The notes beneath the pieces were generated by a model that had not been told where the DNA came from, did no database searches, and saw only the letters and a list, made by a program, of their open reading frames with translations. Made by a program: the position numbers and the translations under genes. From DAOUJW01 sp965218945 (GTDB taxonomy: Bacteria > Chloroflexota > Dehalococcoidia > Lucifugimonadales > UBA2985), in NCBI GenBank assembly GCA_965218945.1, contig OZ244718.1, positions 2,542,001 through 2,606,000 on the forward strand: a DNA stretch of 64,000 bases, in the 5' to 3' direction. Each line of letters starts with the position of its first letter. Position 1 is the first letter of the stretch. Of the stretch, positions 26,762-36,742 are shown in pieces.

Positions 26762-29740
26762 TTACTGTCTTAAGAATCTGGTCACGTATTCTACGTCAGC
26801 CGTCGGCAAAGTCAGGCCAATCTCAGAAATAGTCTTGGTGAACTGGCTGATGTCGTAGACGCTAGTGTCGGCCAAGTACGGCTCGACTGATTCCATGGAC
26901 CGGACAACAACTTTCAACTCCATGTCCTCTTCGCGATCGGCCATTCCTTCCAACTTTGATTTCCATTCTCCTATTGGAACGCGTTCCGTTACGTATCCCT
27001 GGCTCTCCATGTAGGCGAAAACATGGTCGGCGGGAACGGGGTCCTGTTGGACCACGTTGTAGACCTTCCCGAAGTGCCTCGCATCGTCAGCCATTATCGT
27101 GATGGCAGATGCCAGAAAGTCGACAGAGGTCATTTCAAAGAACCAGTCCGGCGCTAAGGGAGCACACCCCAGTCGAGCGCAGGCCTTGATTATCAACGAC
27201 AGGAAGTCATTGGGATTGACTGCGCCCGTGGCGCTATGATGCCCTATGTTGCCCGGCCGGAAGATGCAAACAGGTAGTCCTCGAGATACCGCCGCCCACA
27301 CGAGCCGTTCCGCAACCCATTTGGACTGGTTGTAGCCTCCCTCCATCCTGTCGACAAAGCCGTCAATCTGGTTGTTCTCCAGGTAGGGAAAGTCGTCTCC
27401 GCCCGGGAAGATGCCGTTGGATGAAATGTACTGGATTGGCTTTGGCGCGCCAGTACAGGCAAACTTGAGCACCTCCAAAGTCCCGCCGACGGTGTGAGGC
27501 TTGGCCGCGGAATAGGGATAGGCATAGTTGACGGAGGCGGCGCAGTGAAATATCAGGTCTATCTCGTTCGCCAATTCCCGATACTCGTCGTCTTTCAGTC
27601 CCAGACGGGGTTGAGTGAGGTCACCCATAACCGGGATGATCCGGTCTTCATCGGGCTGACCGGCCAGACCATAGAACTTCAGATTCTCCAACACTCGGTT
27701 GCTGGGCCTTCCTAGCCCTGTAGTTTGGTCCCTTACGAGACAGTAATACTTGGTATTTTGCCCGGTGGTGCGCAGCAACTCGTCAAGCAGGAAGGCTCCC
27801 AGGAAGCCAGTCGTCCCCGTAACCAGGATCGAAGACGCTTCGCTTAAACGCGTAGTCCTCACGCTGCCCCTCGGTGAAATCTCCGGGTCTAGTATCGAGT
27901 CTTCGGCCAGCGAAACTCTTGATTCCATGTTGGACCCTCTATGCTGCAAGTATGTCGCAAGCCCGCCAATGGTTGGGTATTCGTAGACCTCGGTTCCGCT
28001 GAGTTCAATTTCAAATACCCGTTCAATGCCAAGGGTGATTTCCAAGCCTGCCAGCGAATGGCCGCCAAGATCAAAGAAGTCCCAATCGTCCTCCAGCGAG
28101 TCGCCGTCAACATCCAGGGCCCCACCCCATAACTCTCGCAAAGCCTGACGGCGCTCTGCCGCCGTGGCGTGCATTGGGAGCGGTTTTCGCTCTTCAACGC
28201 CGGGCCTCGCTGCCCGCGTTACCGGAAGAGCTTTTCGTTCCAGCTTGCCCGTCTGCTGGTTTATTGGAAGCGCTTCAAGTTGAACGAATTGGCCGGGCAC
28301 CATGTAGAGCGGCAGGTATCGCTCCAAAATCGACCGCAGGTCTTTGCTTGTCCCGCTCCTGGCATCCACCTTCCACGTCGCCTGTGGCGCGGGGACAACG
28401 TAAGCCACCAGCCGCTTGGTCGTCTCGTCTACGGCTTCAGCCAACACCGCCACGTCCGCCACATCACACTGCTTCCGGAGCGTTTCCTCGATGGCGCCCA
28501 AGTAAACAGTGTAGCCCCTGATCTTGACCATCGAATCGTTCCGCCCGATGATTGTGGTCATGCCCTGCGAATCGACCTCGGCCAAGTCGCCGGTGGCGTA
28601 ATACCTCTCCCCATTCCAGTGGACGAAACTCTGGGAATCCAGGTCGGGCCTCTTCAGGTAGCCCCGGGCTAGCCCCCGGCCGCCTATGAATAGCTCACCG
28701 GCGCCGTGTGAGGCGAGAGTCGACTCCCCCTCCGGAAGCACTCGGACCTTCACTCCGTCCATCGGCAGACCCACCGGGCACACACCCACACCATCCAGGC
28801 GCAAGTCCGTCAAGTCGACGGTACAAACATCGTGGGTCTCGCTAATGCTGTAAGTGTTGAACACGCGGGCTGAATCGGGCAAAGTGTCCAGCGCAAGCTT
28901 CAACAGGCTGGTTGGCGCCACCTCGCCATTCAGCCAGACCACTCGAAGCGACGACAGCCGGTCGCGTAAGAGTTGATGGTCTGCCGAGTTCAAAACTCCC
29001 TGCAGTAGAGAGGGAGTGAACAGAATCTCAGAAATCCGGTGCTCCGAGATAAACGCGGCGAGAGCGCGGGGCAGGAATATAACATCATCAGGGATTACGT
29101 ATACGGTTCCCCCCCTCAACAGCGGACGAATGAACTCCCACGGGAAGAAAATGTTGCATGCAACCCTGTCTCCAACGCTGTAAGAGCTGAACTCGTACCT
29201 GGCAAAGTAGGACGAGATGACAGAGCCGCCGGTCAGCATTACTCCCTTCGGGTCTCCGGTCGTGCCGGAAGTGTAGGGGATGAACGCCAAACTATCGCCG
29301 GTGGAGTCAACCTCGGGGGTTTCCGCCTCGAAGCGCTTCCAGGATTGATCGCTGTCGACGGGCAATATATGCGTCCCTGTGAATTGACTCAGTCTGGACG
29401 AGTACTCTGCCTTGGTGATCACCACCTTGGGCTGCGATTCTGACACTACGGAACGGAGCGAAGGTTCAGGGGAGTCAAGGGACATTGGCATAAAGGCGCC
29501 GCCGGCCTTCAAAGTCCCGATGCTTGCCACGATGTACTCCGGGCATGTATCCATGAATATGCCCACCGGGTCATCGGTTGACACACCGCAACGTCGAAGA
29601 TACGCGCCCAACGCATCCGTCTCCCGGTCCAGTTGGGCGTAAGATATCTGCTCACCGCGGAAGACTATCGCCGCATTATCCGGAGTCTCCGCGGCTTGAG
29701 CCTTGAAGAGCTGGACCAGACCACTCTCTTTGGAATTCAT
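26762..29740 (-). CDS. Stand-alone adenylation-carrier-thioester reductase (NRPS-like/CAR-like)
   Basis: 992 aa in three domains. Adenylation (1-510): YTSGTTGDPKGV at 156-167, NTYSISETHDV near 295-305, YYATGDLAE near 380, GRNDSMVKIRGY near 399 and TGKLERKAL near 497. Carrier: DLGGHSL with the phosphopantetheine Ser562. Thioester reductase (635-992): TGTTGFLG at 641-648, a Rossmann NADPH site, and YNQSKW with the catalytic Tyr/Lys. There is no condensation domain. The enzyme should activate one acid, load it and release it as aldehyde or alcohol, as in Lys2 and carboxylic acid reductases. No phosphopantetheinyl transferase or tailoring gene is adjacent; the product is unknown. Confidence 0.93.
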   Translation of the reverse strand: MNSKESGLVQLFKAQAAETPDNAAIVFRGEQISYAQLDRETDALGAYLRRCGVSTDDPVGIFMDTCPEYIVASIGTLKAGGAFMPMSLDSPEPSLRSVVSESQPKVVITKAEYSSRLSQFTGTHILPVDSDQSWKRFEAETPEVDSTGDSLAFIPYTSGTTGDPKGVMLTGGSVISSYFARYEFSSYSVGDRVACNIFFPWEFIRPLLRGGTVYVIPDDVIFLPRALAAFISEHRISEILFTPSLLQGVLNSADHQLLRDRLSSLRVVWLNGEVAPTSLLKLALDTLPDSARVFNTYSISETHDVCTVDLTDLRLDGVGVCPVGLPMDGVKVRVLPEGESTLASHGAGELFIGGRGLARGYLKRPDLDSQSFVHWNGERYYATGDLAEVDSQGMTTIIGRNDSMVKIRGYTVYLGAIEETLRKQCDVADVAVLAEAVDETTKRLVAYVVPAPQATWKVDARSGTSKDLRSILERYLPLYMVPGQFVQLEALPINQQTGKLERKALPVTRAARPGVEERKPLPMHATAAERRQALRELWGGALDVDGDSLEDDWDFFDLGGHSLAGLEITLGIERVFEIELSGTEVYEYPTIGGLATYLQHRGSNMESRVSLAEDSILDPEISPRGSVRTTRLSEASSILVTGTTGFLGAFLLDELLRTTGQNTKYYCLVRDQTTGLGRPSNRVLENLKFYGLAGQPDEDRIIPVMGDLTQPRLGLKDDEYRELANEIDLIFHCAASVNYAYPYSAAKPHTVGGTLEVLKFACTGAPKPIQYISSNGIFPGGDDFPYLENNQIDGFVDRMEGGYNQSKWVAERLVWAAVSRGLPVCIFRPGNIGHHSATGAVNPNDFLSLIIKACARLGCAPLAPDWFFEMTSVDFLASAITIMADDARHFGKVYNVVQQDPVPADHVFAYMESQGYVTERVPIGEWKSKLEGMADREEDMELKVVVRSMESVEPYLADTSVYDISQFTKTISEIGLTLPTADVEYVTRFLRQ

Positions 29741-30161
29741 TCTGCCACCTTAAGCAAGCCTAAACGCATTGAGGAATACGGGCGTACGCAGAGGGCTCCT
29801 AGAGTATACGCTAGCTTACAAAACTTCGGGCGTAGTGTAAACCGGCAAATTGGGATCTCTCGTTGTCACCAATCAGAATGCCTCAAATGCGGCCGTATGC
29901 AGTTCGACTCGCTGGACTTTCATAAGGGGCGCAATTGGAGTTACCTCAGTCCTGTGGATTCTGCCTTCTGCGGCCAGGGACGGTGCAAAGCTGCCATCCA
30001 AACCTGTATACACCCTTGGACATGTCTGCTATACTACGAAATGCGCCATATAGTGGCGCCAAGGTTTCGCACAGCAACGGTCCATCAGACTCCTCGTTCT
30101 CGTCTTTTCGCCCCGCGCTGAATCACATGTGTCACCTCTATTTCTAAGGAGTCTTTACCGT
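29741..30161. other. Divergent promoter region between the adenylation enzyme and the DEAD-box helicase
   Basis: 420 bp without a supported gene. GCGCCA at 30043-30048 and TGGCGC at 30054-30059 form a perfect 6-bp inverted repeat in the leader of the helicase gene, about 100 nt before its start. It could be an operator or a leader hairpin, as cold-regulated helicase genes often have long leaders. No strong -35/-10 pair stands out. Confidence 0.4.
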
Positions 30162-31553
30162 ATGCTTGTTAAACCTCTATCGAGTCGACCATCTACGTCT
30201 AATCCTGCCCAGAGCCACCCCGCTGTTTGCACAGATTGCGGCACGACTACGACCGTCCCCTTCCGGCCAATCCAAGGTAAGCCGGTATACTGCCGCCCGT
30301 GCTTCCAGGCCTATCGGAGCGTCCCTTCTTCCACCGTCAACGAGCCCGTGAACAGGAAACTCACTTCCATAGATTACCCCCCTATTGACAGCAATCCTGA
30401 CGGTGTATCGGCGTTCCCCGGAATGCCTTTGAAGGCTGCTACCAGGAAGGCAATTCTCCGGATGAACATATCGGAACCCACACCGATTCAGGAGGAGGCC
30501 ATCCCAAATCTCCTTGAGGGACGGGACTTGATAGGCCAGGCGCGTACCGGGTCAGGAAAAACGCTGGCTTTTGCAGTGCCCATGGTCGAGCAGTGCGACG
30601 CATCGCTACGACAAATCCAGGCGCTTGTGCTAGTGCCCACCCGCGAGCTGGCCATCCAGGTGGCGGGAGTCATCGAAGCTCTGGCTTCTCCACATCAACT
30701 CCGCGTGACGCTGCTCTACGGCGGCCGTTCCTTAAAGCCGGAGTATACGGCGTTGATGAGGGGACCCCAGATAGTCGTTGGGACACCGGGCCGTACCCTG
30801 GACCACCTGCGTCAGGGCACTCTCCAGTTGCAATCGGTAAGATTCCTTGTGCTGGATGAGGCAGACGAGATGCTGGACCAGGGATTCGCCCCGGACGTCG
30901 AGGCCATCATTGACCGGACGCCCAAAGAGCGACAGACGGCCCTCTTCTCCGCAACCATGCCGGAGTGGGTAGCCCAGACCGCAGCGAAACACCTGCGCCG
31001 GCCCGTGAAAGTGGAAGTGGACGCAGGTTTGCAGGCTCCGCCCAGTGTTGAGCACCTGGTCTACAACATTGAACAGAGCGACAAGATTGATGCTCTCAGG
31101 ACGCTGTTGAATCAACGGGATGGCTCTTCGGTTCTCGTTTTTCGAAAGACCAAGCACAGCGTCAAGAAGCTGGCGAAGCAGCTGGATTCGATGGGATACC
31201 CGGTTGGCGCGCTCCAGGGAAATCTAAGCCAAGGCGCACGGGAACGAGTCCTGGCGTCCTTCCGGTCCGGCGCAGTGGCTATCTTGGTGGCAACAAATGT
31301 GGCCGCCAGGGGACTGGACGTTGAGGGCATTGGCCAGGTGATCAATTTTGATCTGCCGGACTCGGAGTTGCTGTTTACTCACAGGGTCGGCCGGACCGGA
31401 CGCATGGGCCGCGCCGGAGAGGCGATAACATTCGTCACCCTGGAGGAAGAGCGAAAATGGCGTGAGATTGAGAGATCCTTAGGCCACCACTTCACCCGCA
31501 AGTCTTGGAACACCTCCCGTTATGTGGCTCAGCAACGAGAGAGAGGCGCATAG
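30162..31553 (+). CDS. DEAD-box RNA helicase with N-terminal zinc ribbon
   Basis: About 463 aa. An N-terminal treble-clef or zinc ribbon (CTDCGTTTTVPF, then PVYCRPCF) precedes the helicase core. Core motifs: the Q-motif region with PTPIQEEAIP, ARTGSGKT (I), PTREL (Ia), TPGR (Ib), VLDEADEML (II, DEAD), SATMP (III), VLVFRKTK (IV), ATNVAARGLD (V) and HRVGRTGRMGR (VI). It unwinds RNA, probably in ribosome assembly or RNA turnover. An earlier in-frame ATG exists at 30129, but AAGGAG sits 10 nt before the ATG at 30162. Confidence 0.95.
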   Translation: MLVKPLSSRPSTSNPAQSHPAVCTDCGTTTTVPFRPIQGKPVYCRPCFQAYRSVPSSTVNEPVNRKLTSIDYPPIDSNPDGVSAFPGMPLKAATRKAILRMNISEPTPIQEEAIPNLLEGRDLIGQARTGSGKTLAFAVPMVEQCDASLRQIQALVLVPTRELAIQVAGVIEALASPHQLRVTLLYGGRSLKPEYTALMRGPQIVVGTPGRTLDHLRQGTLQLQSVRFLVLDEADEMLDQGFAPDVEAIIDRTPKERQTALFSATMPEWVAQTAAKHLRRPVKVEVDAGLQAPPSVEHLVYNIEQSDKIDALRTLLNQRDGSSVLVFRKTKHSVKKLAKQLDSMGYPVGALQGNLSQGARERVLASFRSGAVAILVATNVAARGLDVEGIGQVINFDLPDSELLFTHRVGRTGRMGRAGEAITFVTLEEERKWREIERSLGHHFTRKSWNTSRYVAQQRERGA

Positions 31554-31686
31554 CATACCTGCCTCTTCACCATGACTATGTTTGATGCTGAGTCATGCTG
31601 GCCGTCTTGAACATCCGGGTCGGACAGCTTGGCTGAGCATCGACGGCAATAACACCCGTCAAGCAGGATGACAAATTGCTTGAAGC

Positions 31687-31765
31687 CTACTCCTCTTCCA
31701 CCGGGAACAGCACCACGCGCACGTAGCTATCGGGAGTGAAGTAGCGTTCGGCGGCGACGGCCATC
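31687..31765 (-). pseudogene. Duplicated C-terminal scrap of the M16 peptidase gene
   Basis: The minus strand encodes AAERYFTPDSYVRVVLFPVE then EE-stop. This is nearly the same as the end of the intact M16 gene at 32243 (AELYFTPESYIRVVLFPVEEE). Similarity stops after about 26 codons. It is the last piece of a deleted tandem paralogue. Confidence 0.7.
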
Positions 31766-31814
31766 GCTCGCTACTAGCGGGTTTTGGACACGCTCTAAGG
31801 GGTACGAGGCAGTG

Positions 31815-32033
31815 TTAGAGGTTGAACCAGGCCCGCAACCGGGCGAGCCGTGACTTTGGGCGGGCCATTGCCGCACGTCGTTTGCCTTCTTCACGCAGTT
31901 GGGACGCCCGCAACTCGCCGGATGGCCTCCCCTTCTGGTCGTCGACTCCGTACAGCGCCTTGGCGCTATCACCGCGGCCTATGCGTTGCAGCTTGTCAGC
32001 GGCGGCGGATTTCCAGTCTCCTCTCGGCAACAT
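31815..32033 (-). CDS. Small basic protein of unknown function
   Basis: 72 aa from an ATG at 32033 with GGGAGG 6 nt upstream, which is much better than the longer frame starting at 32078. The sequence begins MLPRGDWKSAAADKLQRIGR and is rich in Arg and Lys (RASQLREEGKRRAAMARPKS, then RLARLRAWFNL). There is no membrane segment or known domain; it could bind nucleic acid. It lies between the M16 scrap and the intact M16 gene, on the same strand. Confidence 0.55.
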   Translation of the reverse strand: MLPRGDWKSAAADKLQRIGRGDSAKALYGVDDQKGRPSGELRASQLREEGKRRAAMARPKSRLARLRAWFNL

Positions 32034-32242
32034 CGGACACCTCCCTGTATCGGATAGCAGTATGACACCCCGGGTCACGTCCCGTCAAACGGCTGTACTC
32101 GTTTAGTAGACTTTGACGGCTTGAGGGAGACCAGCCACGGATGGCACTGCATAAGATACTCTACGCGAGTTAGGCAGACCAGCTAGTGGTGGGTGCGCTG
32201 GGCCTGTCACGGCCCAGCGCGCGGACAATCCGTACTGGAAGG

Positions 32243-35200
32243 CTACTCCTCTTCCACCGGGAACAGCACAACCCGTATGTAGCTTTCGGGAGTGAAGTAG
32301 AGCTCGGCGGCGGCGGCGATGTCCTCCAGGATCAAGGCCTCCAACATCTCATCGAAGCCGACTATCTCCGTGAAGGCCTCGCCCCGCTGCGCTGCGGCCC
32401 GGATCTGGCTGAGCCAGAACCCGTTGTCCCTCAGATCTTCCTGCCGTGACGTTCGCAGCTGCTCCTTGACCGTGTCCAGGTATTTCTGCTCACCCCCTTC
32501 ACGCAGCCAGTCCACCTCATCCATCACCTCCTCGAAAAGCTCCTCGACGCGTGTAGGGTCGCTGCCGAAAATGACTTGGACCAGGTACTCCGTGTCTGGA
32601 AGGGTGGAAGCGCCTGCGTTCACAAAAATGCTGTAGGTGCCACCCAACTGCTCACGCACTACCTCGCGCAGGCGGATCCCCAGCATCTCACCCGCCACGT
32701 TGAGGGCGAGAGCCTCCCCGCGGCTCCACTCCATATCCCCGGCAAACAACAGCACCGTGTTGCTGCGAGGCTCAATGCCGCTGTGTACCTCGTGGTCCTC
32801 CACACCCATCGGAGGGTCGATGTCGTGGTCCACCCACTCTTCCCTACGTCCAGTGGAAGGCAGGCTGGCCAGATACGTAGCGGAGAGCGACCGCAGATCG
32901 TCCCAGTCGAACGCGCCCACGAAGACAAAGGTTGCGTCGCCTAGGTCCGCGAAGCGGTCGGCGTACACCGCTTCCGCCCGCTCCAGGCTCAGCTCCTCCA
33001 GCAGTTCGACAGTGAGAGGGCGGCGGCGGAAGTGGTCCTGGGCCAGCACAGTTCTTGCGGTGTCGATGAGGACCGAGTCCGGCTCGGCGGCGTTGATCTC
33101 CGCAATGCTGCGCAGCTGCTCCTCATACCTTGCGAAGAAGACCGGGTCAAGTTGGGGGTCGGTTGCATAAAGCGTGATCAGCTGGAACAGCGGCTCCATG
33201 TCCTCCGGCGAGGCGCTGCCCGTAAACCCTTCGAATAACTCTTGAATATAGGGGGACACCGAGACCCTCTTGCCGGCCAGCAGCTTATCCAGGGCCACGC
33301 TGTCGTGCGGACCAGCGCCGCTTCCGGCAATCAGCTGAGCGGCGTGAAGAGCGGACACGTGGTCCTCGTCCGCGACCAGCGAGTGCCCGCCGGGGCTGAA
33401 GGCCCTGAACTCCACTTCATCGTCGCGGAAGTCGGTCTGCTTGGCAATCACTGTAATGCCGTTGGACAGAGTCCATTTTTGAGCGTCTATGGACTCGATT
33501 TGCTCTTCATTAGTTATGCTGCCCGGAGTCGGAATCGTCTCCAGCAGCGGGACATCCTCTAGGACGTCTGCGTAGGGCTCCACCTCCAGGGCGCTTGCAG
33601 CTTCGATCTGCGCCAGGGTCGCTGCGGTCAGTTCGCTATCCGAGACGGCTTCAGTCTCCGCGGGCCTGACGACCAGTAGCGCCGTGTCCTCAGGTCTGGT
33701 CCAGGACTCCGCCACGGCAACGAACTCCGCCAGGGTAATCTGCGGCAGCAACTCCTGGTACAACTCCCACTCAGCCTCGATGCCCGGAGCCGGCGTCCCG
33801 GTCAGGAAATGGTCCACGTACTCGTTGACGAAGTTCTGAGATCGCACCTGGTCTCGCTGCTTGTACAAGCTCTCTACCGATCGCAGCAGGTTGCTCTTCT
33901 CCCGGGCCAGTTCGCCGTCGGTAAAGCCGTGCTGCCTGACGCGCTGCAGCTCCTCCAACACAGCCGCCAACCCGCTCTCGATCCCATCCGGCGGCACCCA
34001 CGCGGCGAACTGCAGGATGTCCAGCGGTTCCACATACGGCGAACGAAGGGCTTGAGCAAACAGATATGGTGGATCTTCGACCTGGCCCCGCTCAAAAAGT
34101 CGCGCGTTCAGCATCATAAAGGCGAGTCTTTCGACCACAAAGCGACGAAACGCCGCCTGGTCCTGACCCATGTCCGGGGCCAGTTTTTGGATCAGAACAA
34201 ACTGGCTACCCGGCGACTCGGCGTCCGTGAATACTTCGATCCACGGCGTCTCGTGGCCGGGAACCTCGATGCTTGGCCTGTCGGTGGAGGGACCAACGGC
34301 GGCGGGCTCCTGGTTGGCCTCGCCCTCCGGTGGCGGCGCAAAGTGCTGCTTAATCTTGGCTTCCATCTCGTCAACATCGAAGTCGCCAACGGCTACCACG
34401 GCCATCAGGTCAGGCCGGTACCAGCGCTCGTAATACTCCCTCAATTGCTCTGCCGTCGCGTTCTCAATGACCTCCGGGAGGCCAATGGGACTCCGGTTGG
34501 CGTAGAGTGAGGATCCGAATAGCAACTGGAGTAGATTGTCCTGAAGCCGGGACCCGAACCCCTGATAAAGGCGCCACTCCTCCAGAACCACACCGCTCTC
34601 GAGGTCCACCTCTTCCGGATCGAAGGATATTCCGTAGGCCCAATCGCTTAGAATCTGGAAAGCGGTCTCTGTGATTTCGGGGTCGTCGGTCGGAATCTCC
34701 AGCCAGTACCTCGTGTCATCGAAGCCGGTCTGTGCGTTCACGTCAGGGCCAAAGATGTTTCCAATGGATTCCAGATACTCAACAATCTCCTGCTTGGCGA
34801 AGCGCTCCGTGCCATTGAACGCCATGTGCTCAGCGAAGTGGGCCAGCCCCCGCTGGGACTCCTCTTCGTGGACGGAGCCTGCCTTTACAACCAGTGCAAT
34901 CTGGGCGCGGTCCCGCGGCTCCTCGTTGTGCCTGATGTAGTAGCTCAGGCCGTTGGAAAGAGTGCCGCGGAGCACCAGAGGATCGAAGGCCAGAGAGGTG
35001 TCCGGCTCGGGGGTGGCTGTAGGCTCCGGTGTCGGCGTAGGTGTGGGCTCAGGTGTGGCGGTAGGAGCCGGTGTCGGCGTAGCCGTGGGCGCCGGAGTTG
35101 GGGTGGGCGTTGGTGTCGCCGTAGCTGTGGGTTCAGGCGTGAGAGTCGGAGCGGGGATTGACGTAGCGGTCGGCGCGGCTGTTGGCGCCAGCGTTGCCGT

Positions 35201-35299
35201 CGGCGCGGGTTCGGGGTCGCACGCAATCAACGCCGCCAGCATCAGCGTGATGCAGATAACGATTAGTGCTGTCTTCAGATTTCCGCTCATCAATTTCAC
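32243..35299 (-). CDS. M16-family zinc metallopeptidase lipoprotein (insulinase/pitrilysin-like)
   Basis: 1018 aa. The signal peptide ends in a LIAC lipobox (Cys27), followed by a PT/PE-rich linker (28-100). The active M16 domain carries the inverted zinc motif HFAEH at 154-158, with the third ligand Glu near 234 in VDLESGVVLEEW. A second, catalytically inactive M16 repeat starts near residue 600 (TLSNGITVIAKQTDF) and includes EQLGGTYSIFVNAG. The two halves form the clam-shell that digests unfolded peptides outside the cell. It is monocistronic and adjacent to remnants of a tandem copy. Confidence 0.95.
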   Translation of the reverse strand: MKLMSGNLKTALIVICITLMLAALIACDPEPAPTATLAPTAAPTATSIPAPTLTPEPTATATPTPTPTPAPTATPTPAPTATPEPTPTPTPEPTATPEPDTSLAFDPLVLRGTLSNGLSYYIRHNEEPRDRAQIALVVKAGSVHEEESQRGLAHFAEHMAFNGTERFAKQEIVEYLESIGNIFGPDVNAQTGFDDTRYWLEIPTDDPEITETAFQILSDWAYGISFDPEEVDLESGVVLEEWRLYQGFGSRLQDNLLQLLFGSSLYANRSPIGLPEVIENATAEQLREYYERWYRPDLMAVVAVGDFDVDEMEAKIKQHFAPPPEGEANQEPAAVGPSTDRPSIEVPGHETPWIEVFTDAESPGSQFVLIQKLAPDMGQDQAAFRRFVVERLAFMMLNARLFERGQVEDPPYLFAQALRSPYVEPLDILQFAAWVPPDGIESGLAAVLEELQRVRQHGFTDGELAREKSNLLRSVESLYKQRDQVRSQNFVNEYVDHFLTGTPAPGIEAEWELYQELLPQITLAEFVAVAESWTRPEDTALLVVRPAETEAVSDSELTAATLAQIEAASALEVEPYADVLEDVPLLETIPTPGSITNEEQIESIDAQKWTLSNGITVIAKQTDFRDDEVEFRAFSPGGHSLVADEDHVSALHAAQLIAGSGAGPHDSVALDKLLAGKRVSVSPYIQELFEGFTGSASPEDMEPLFQLITLYATDPQLDPVFFARYEEQLRSIAEINAAEPDSVLIDTARTVLAQDHFRRRPLTVELLEELSLERAEAVYADRFADLGDATFVFVGAFDWDDLRSLSATYLASLPSTGRREEWVDHDIDPPMGVEDHEVHSGIEPRSNTVLLFAGDMEWSRGEALALNVAGEMLGIRLREVVREQLGGTYSIFVNAGASTLPDTEYLVQVIFGSDPTRVEELFEEVMDEVDWLREGGEQKYLDTVKEQLRTSRQEDLRDNGFWLSQIRAAAQRGEAFTEIVGFDEMLEALILEDIAAAAELYFTPESYIRVVLFPVEEE

Positions 35300-35554
35300 C
35301 TCTAGCCGTTAATCCTAGTGTCGTTCAAGGCGCTGCGTCAATAGGACAAACAACTTCGGCGGAGACCAGTGTGTTTTGCTGCTTCCCTGCCCAGCCTCTC
35401 AAATCAGCCGGAATACTTCCTGTCGGTGATTCACGCCTTCGCCCCACTCGAACGGCCTGGTGTATGATAATCGCGCGGCCGGCGAAGAGGGCCGACGCAA
35501 TAGGTTTGGGGCCATCTGCCGCAAAGCGCAGTATACAAGACGGGAGGTTACAAG

Positions 35555-36589
35555 ATTAACACCGCAGCAAGTCTACCTACCGAAATGAACCCGGAATGGG
35601 TGAACGAGCTAAGCCGCCATTTCTGGAACTCGGCTATTCTAAGGGCAGGCATCAGATTGCAGATTTTTCCGCTCCTGGAGGAATCGGCCTTAACATCGGC
35701 AGAAGTCTCAAGTCACTTGGGCGCCAACCCCCGATTTGTTGAGGCCTTCCTTGAGGCGAACGTTGCATTGGGACTACTGGACAATGTCGGGGACGACGGA
35801 TACAAGTGCTCAGCCATGTCCTCCGCCTATCTTGTACCCGGAAAGAGGGACTATGTCGGAGACCTGGCGCTGCACATAACAAACTACTGGCACAGCTGGG
35901 GCAATCTGGACAGGCTGATTGTAGAAGGTAGAACAGAGCTGCCGTTTCAGAACGGATTCACAGATGCTTCCACCTATTGGACGGACTACATGAAGGGCCA
36001 GCACAATCGGGCCCTGTCCGGTCAGGCGGATAACCTGGTAAAGAGCGTAGACCTCACCGGCAAACGCAAGTTGCTGGATCTTGGGGGAGGAGCAGGCAGC
36101 TACAGTATGGCGCTTTGCAACGCCAACCCGGGCCTGAAGGCCTTCGTTATCGATCGGAAGGAACCCCTGGAAATCGCCGCAAGGCTTGTAGCCGAGAATG
36201 GACTTGAGGACCGTATCGAACTGGTAGAAGGCGACTTCGGCAAAGTCCCGCTGGGCAATGACAGTGACGTTGTTCTAATATCCGGGGTCGCTCTTATCGT
36301 CTCCGAAGAGGAGTGCCGCGGCCTGTTCCGTCGCGCCTATGAAGCCCTGGCGCCGGGCGGCGTCATCATCCTGCAAGACTTCATGCGGGTGGACCACAGC
36401 CCCGGACGAAGCTTCCTGGACACCATGATGGATATGTACGTATTGATTGGGTTCGACCCGCAAGCCGGGGACCGTCACGGGGATGAGTATGCCTCCTGGC
36501 TCTCCGAAACCGGCTTTGCAGCTATCAGGCAAATAGCCCTGCCCACACAGCTGGCAATCATAACGGCGGAAAAACCCCCTGCTACCTAG
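35555..36589 (+). CDS. SAM-dependent O-methyltransferase family 2-like protein
   Basis: The C-terminal domain is a Rossmann methyltransferase: LLDLGGGAGSYSMAL (SAM motif I), then AFVIDRKEPLEIAARL, DRIELVEGDF and LAPGGVIILQDFM. The N-terminal ~100 residues are the winged-helix dimerisation domain seen in plant-type O-methyltransferases (ILRAGIRLQIFPLLEE; TSAEVSSHLGANPRFVEAFLEA). The ATG at 35585 has no ribosome site. An in-frame ATT at 35555 has GGGAGG 7 nt upstream and no other start fits that site, so a rare ATT start is likely. Substrate unknown. Confidence 0.85.
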   Translation: MNTAASLPTEMNPEWVNELSRHFWNSAILRAGIRLQIFPLLEESALTSAEVSSHLGANPRFVEAFLEANVALGLLDNVGDDGYKCSAMSSAYLVPGKRDYVGDLALHITNYWHSWGNLDRLIVEGRTELPFQNGFTDASTYWTDYMKGQHNRALSGQADNLVKSVDLTGKRKLLDLGGGAGSYSMALCNANPGLKAFVIDRKEPLEIAARLVAENGLEDRIELVEGDFGKVPLGNDSDVVLISGVALIVSEEECRGLFRRAYEALAPGGVIILQDFMRVDHSPGRSFLDTMMDMYVLIGFDPQAGDRHGDEYASWLSETGFAAIRQIALPTQLAIITAEKPPAT

Positions 36590-36742
36590 CGCTTTATCGT
36601 CCGCGCAGCGTACGGTTTTTCTGGCGTATAATCACCGGTAGTGACTGCCGGCCTCGCGTCGGGTTGTATGGCGCCTGAATTGCAGGTAATCTTTAGGTAG
36701 TAGAGCCTCTGTTTGAAATACTCTTTGAGGTGGAGGCATTCA

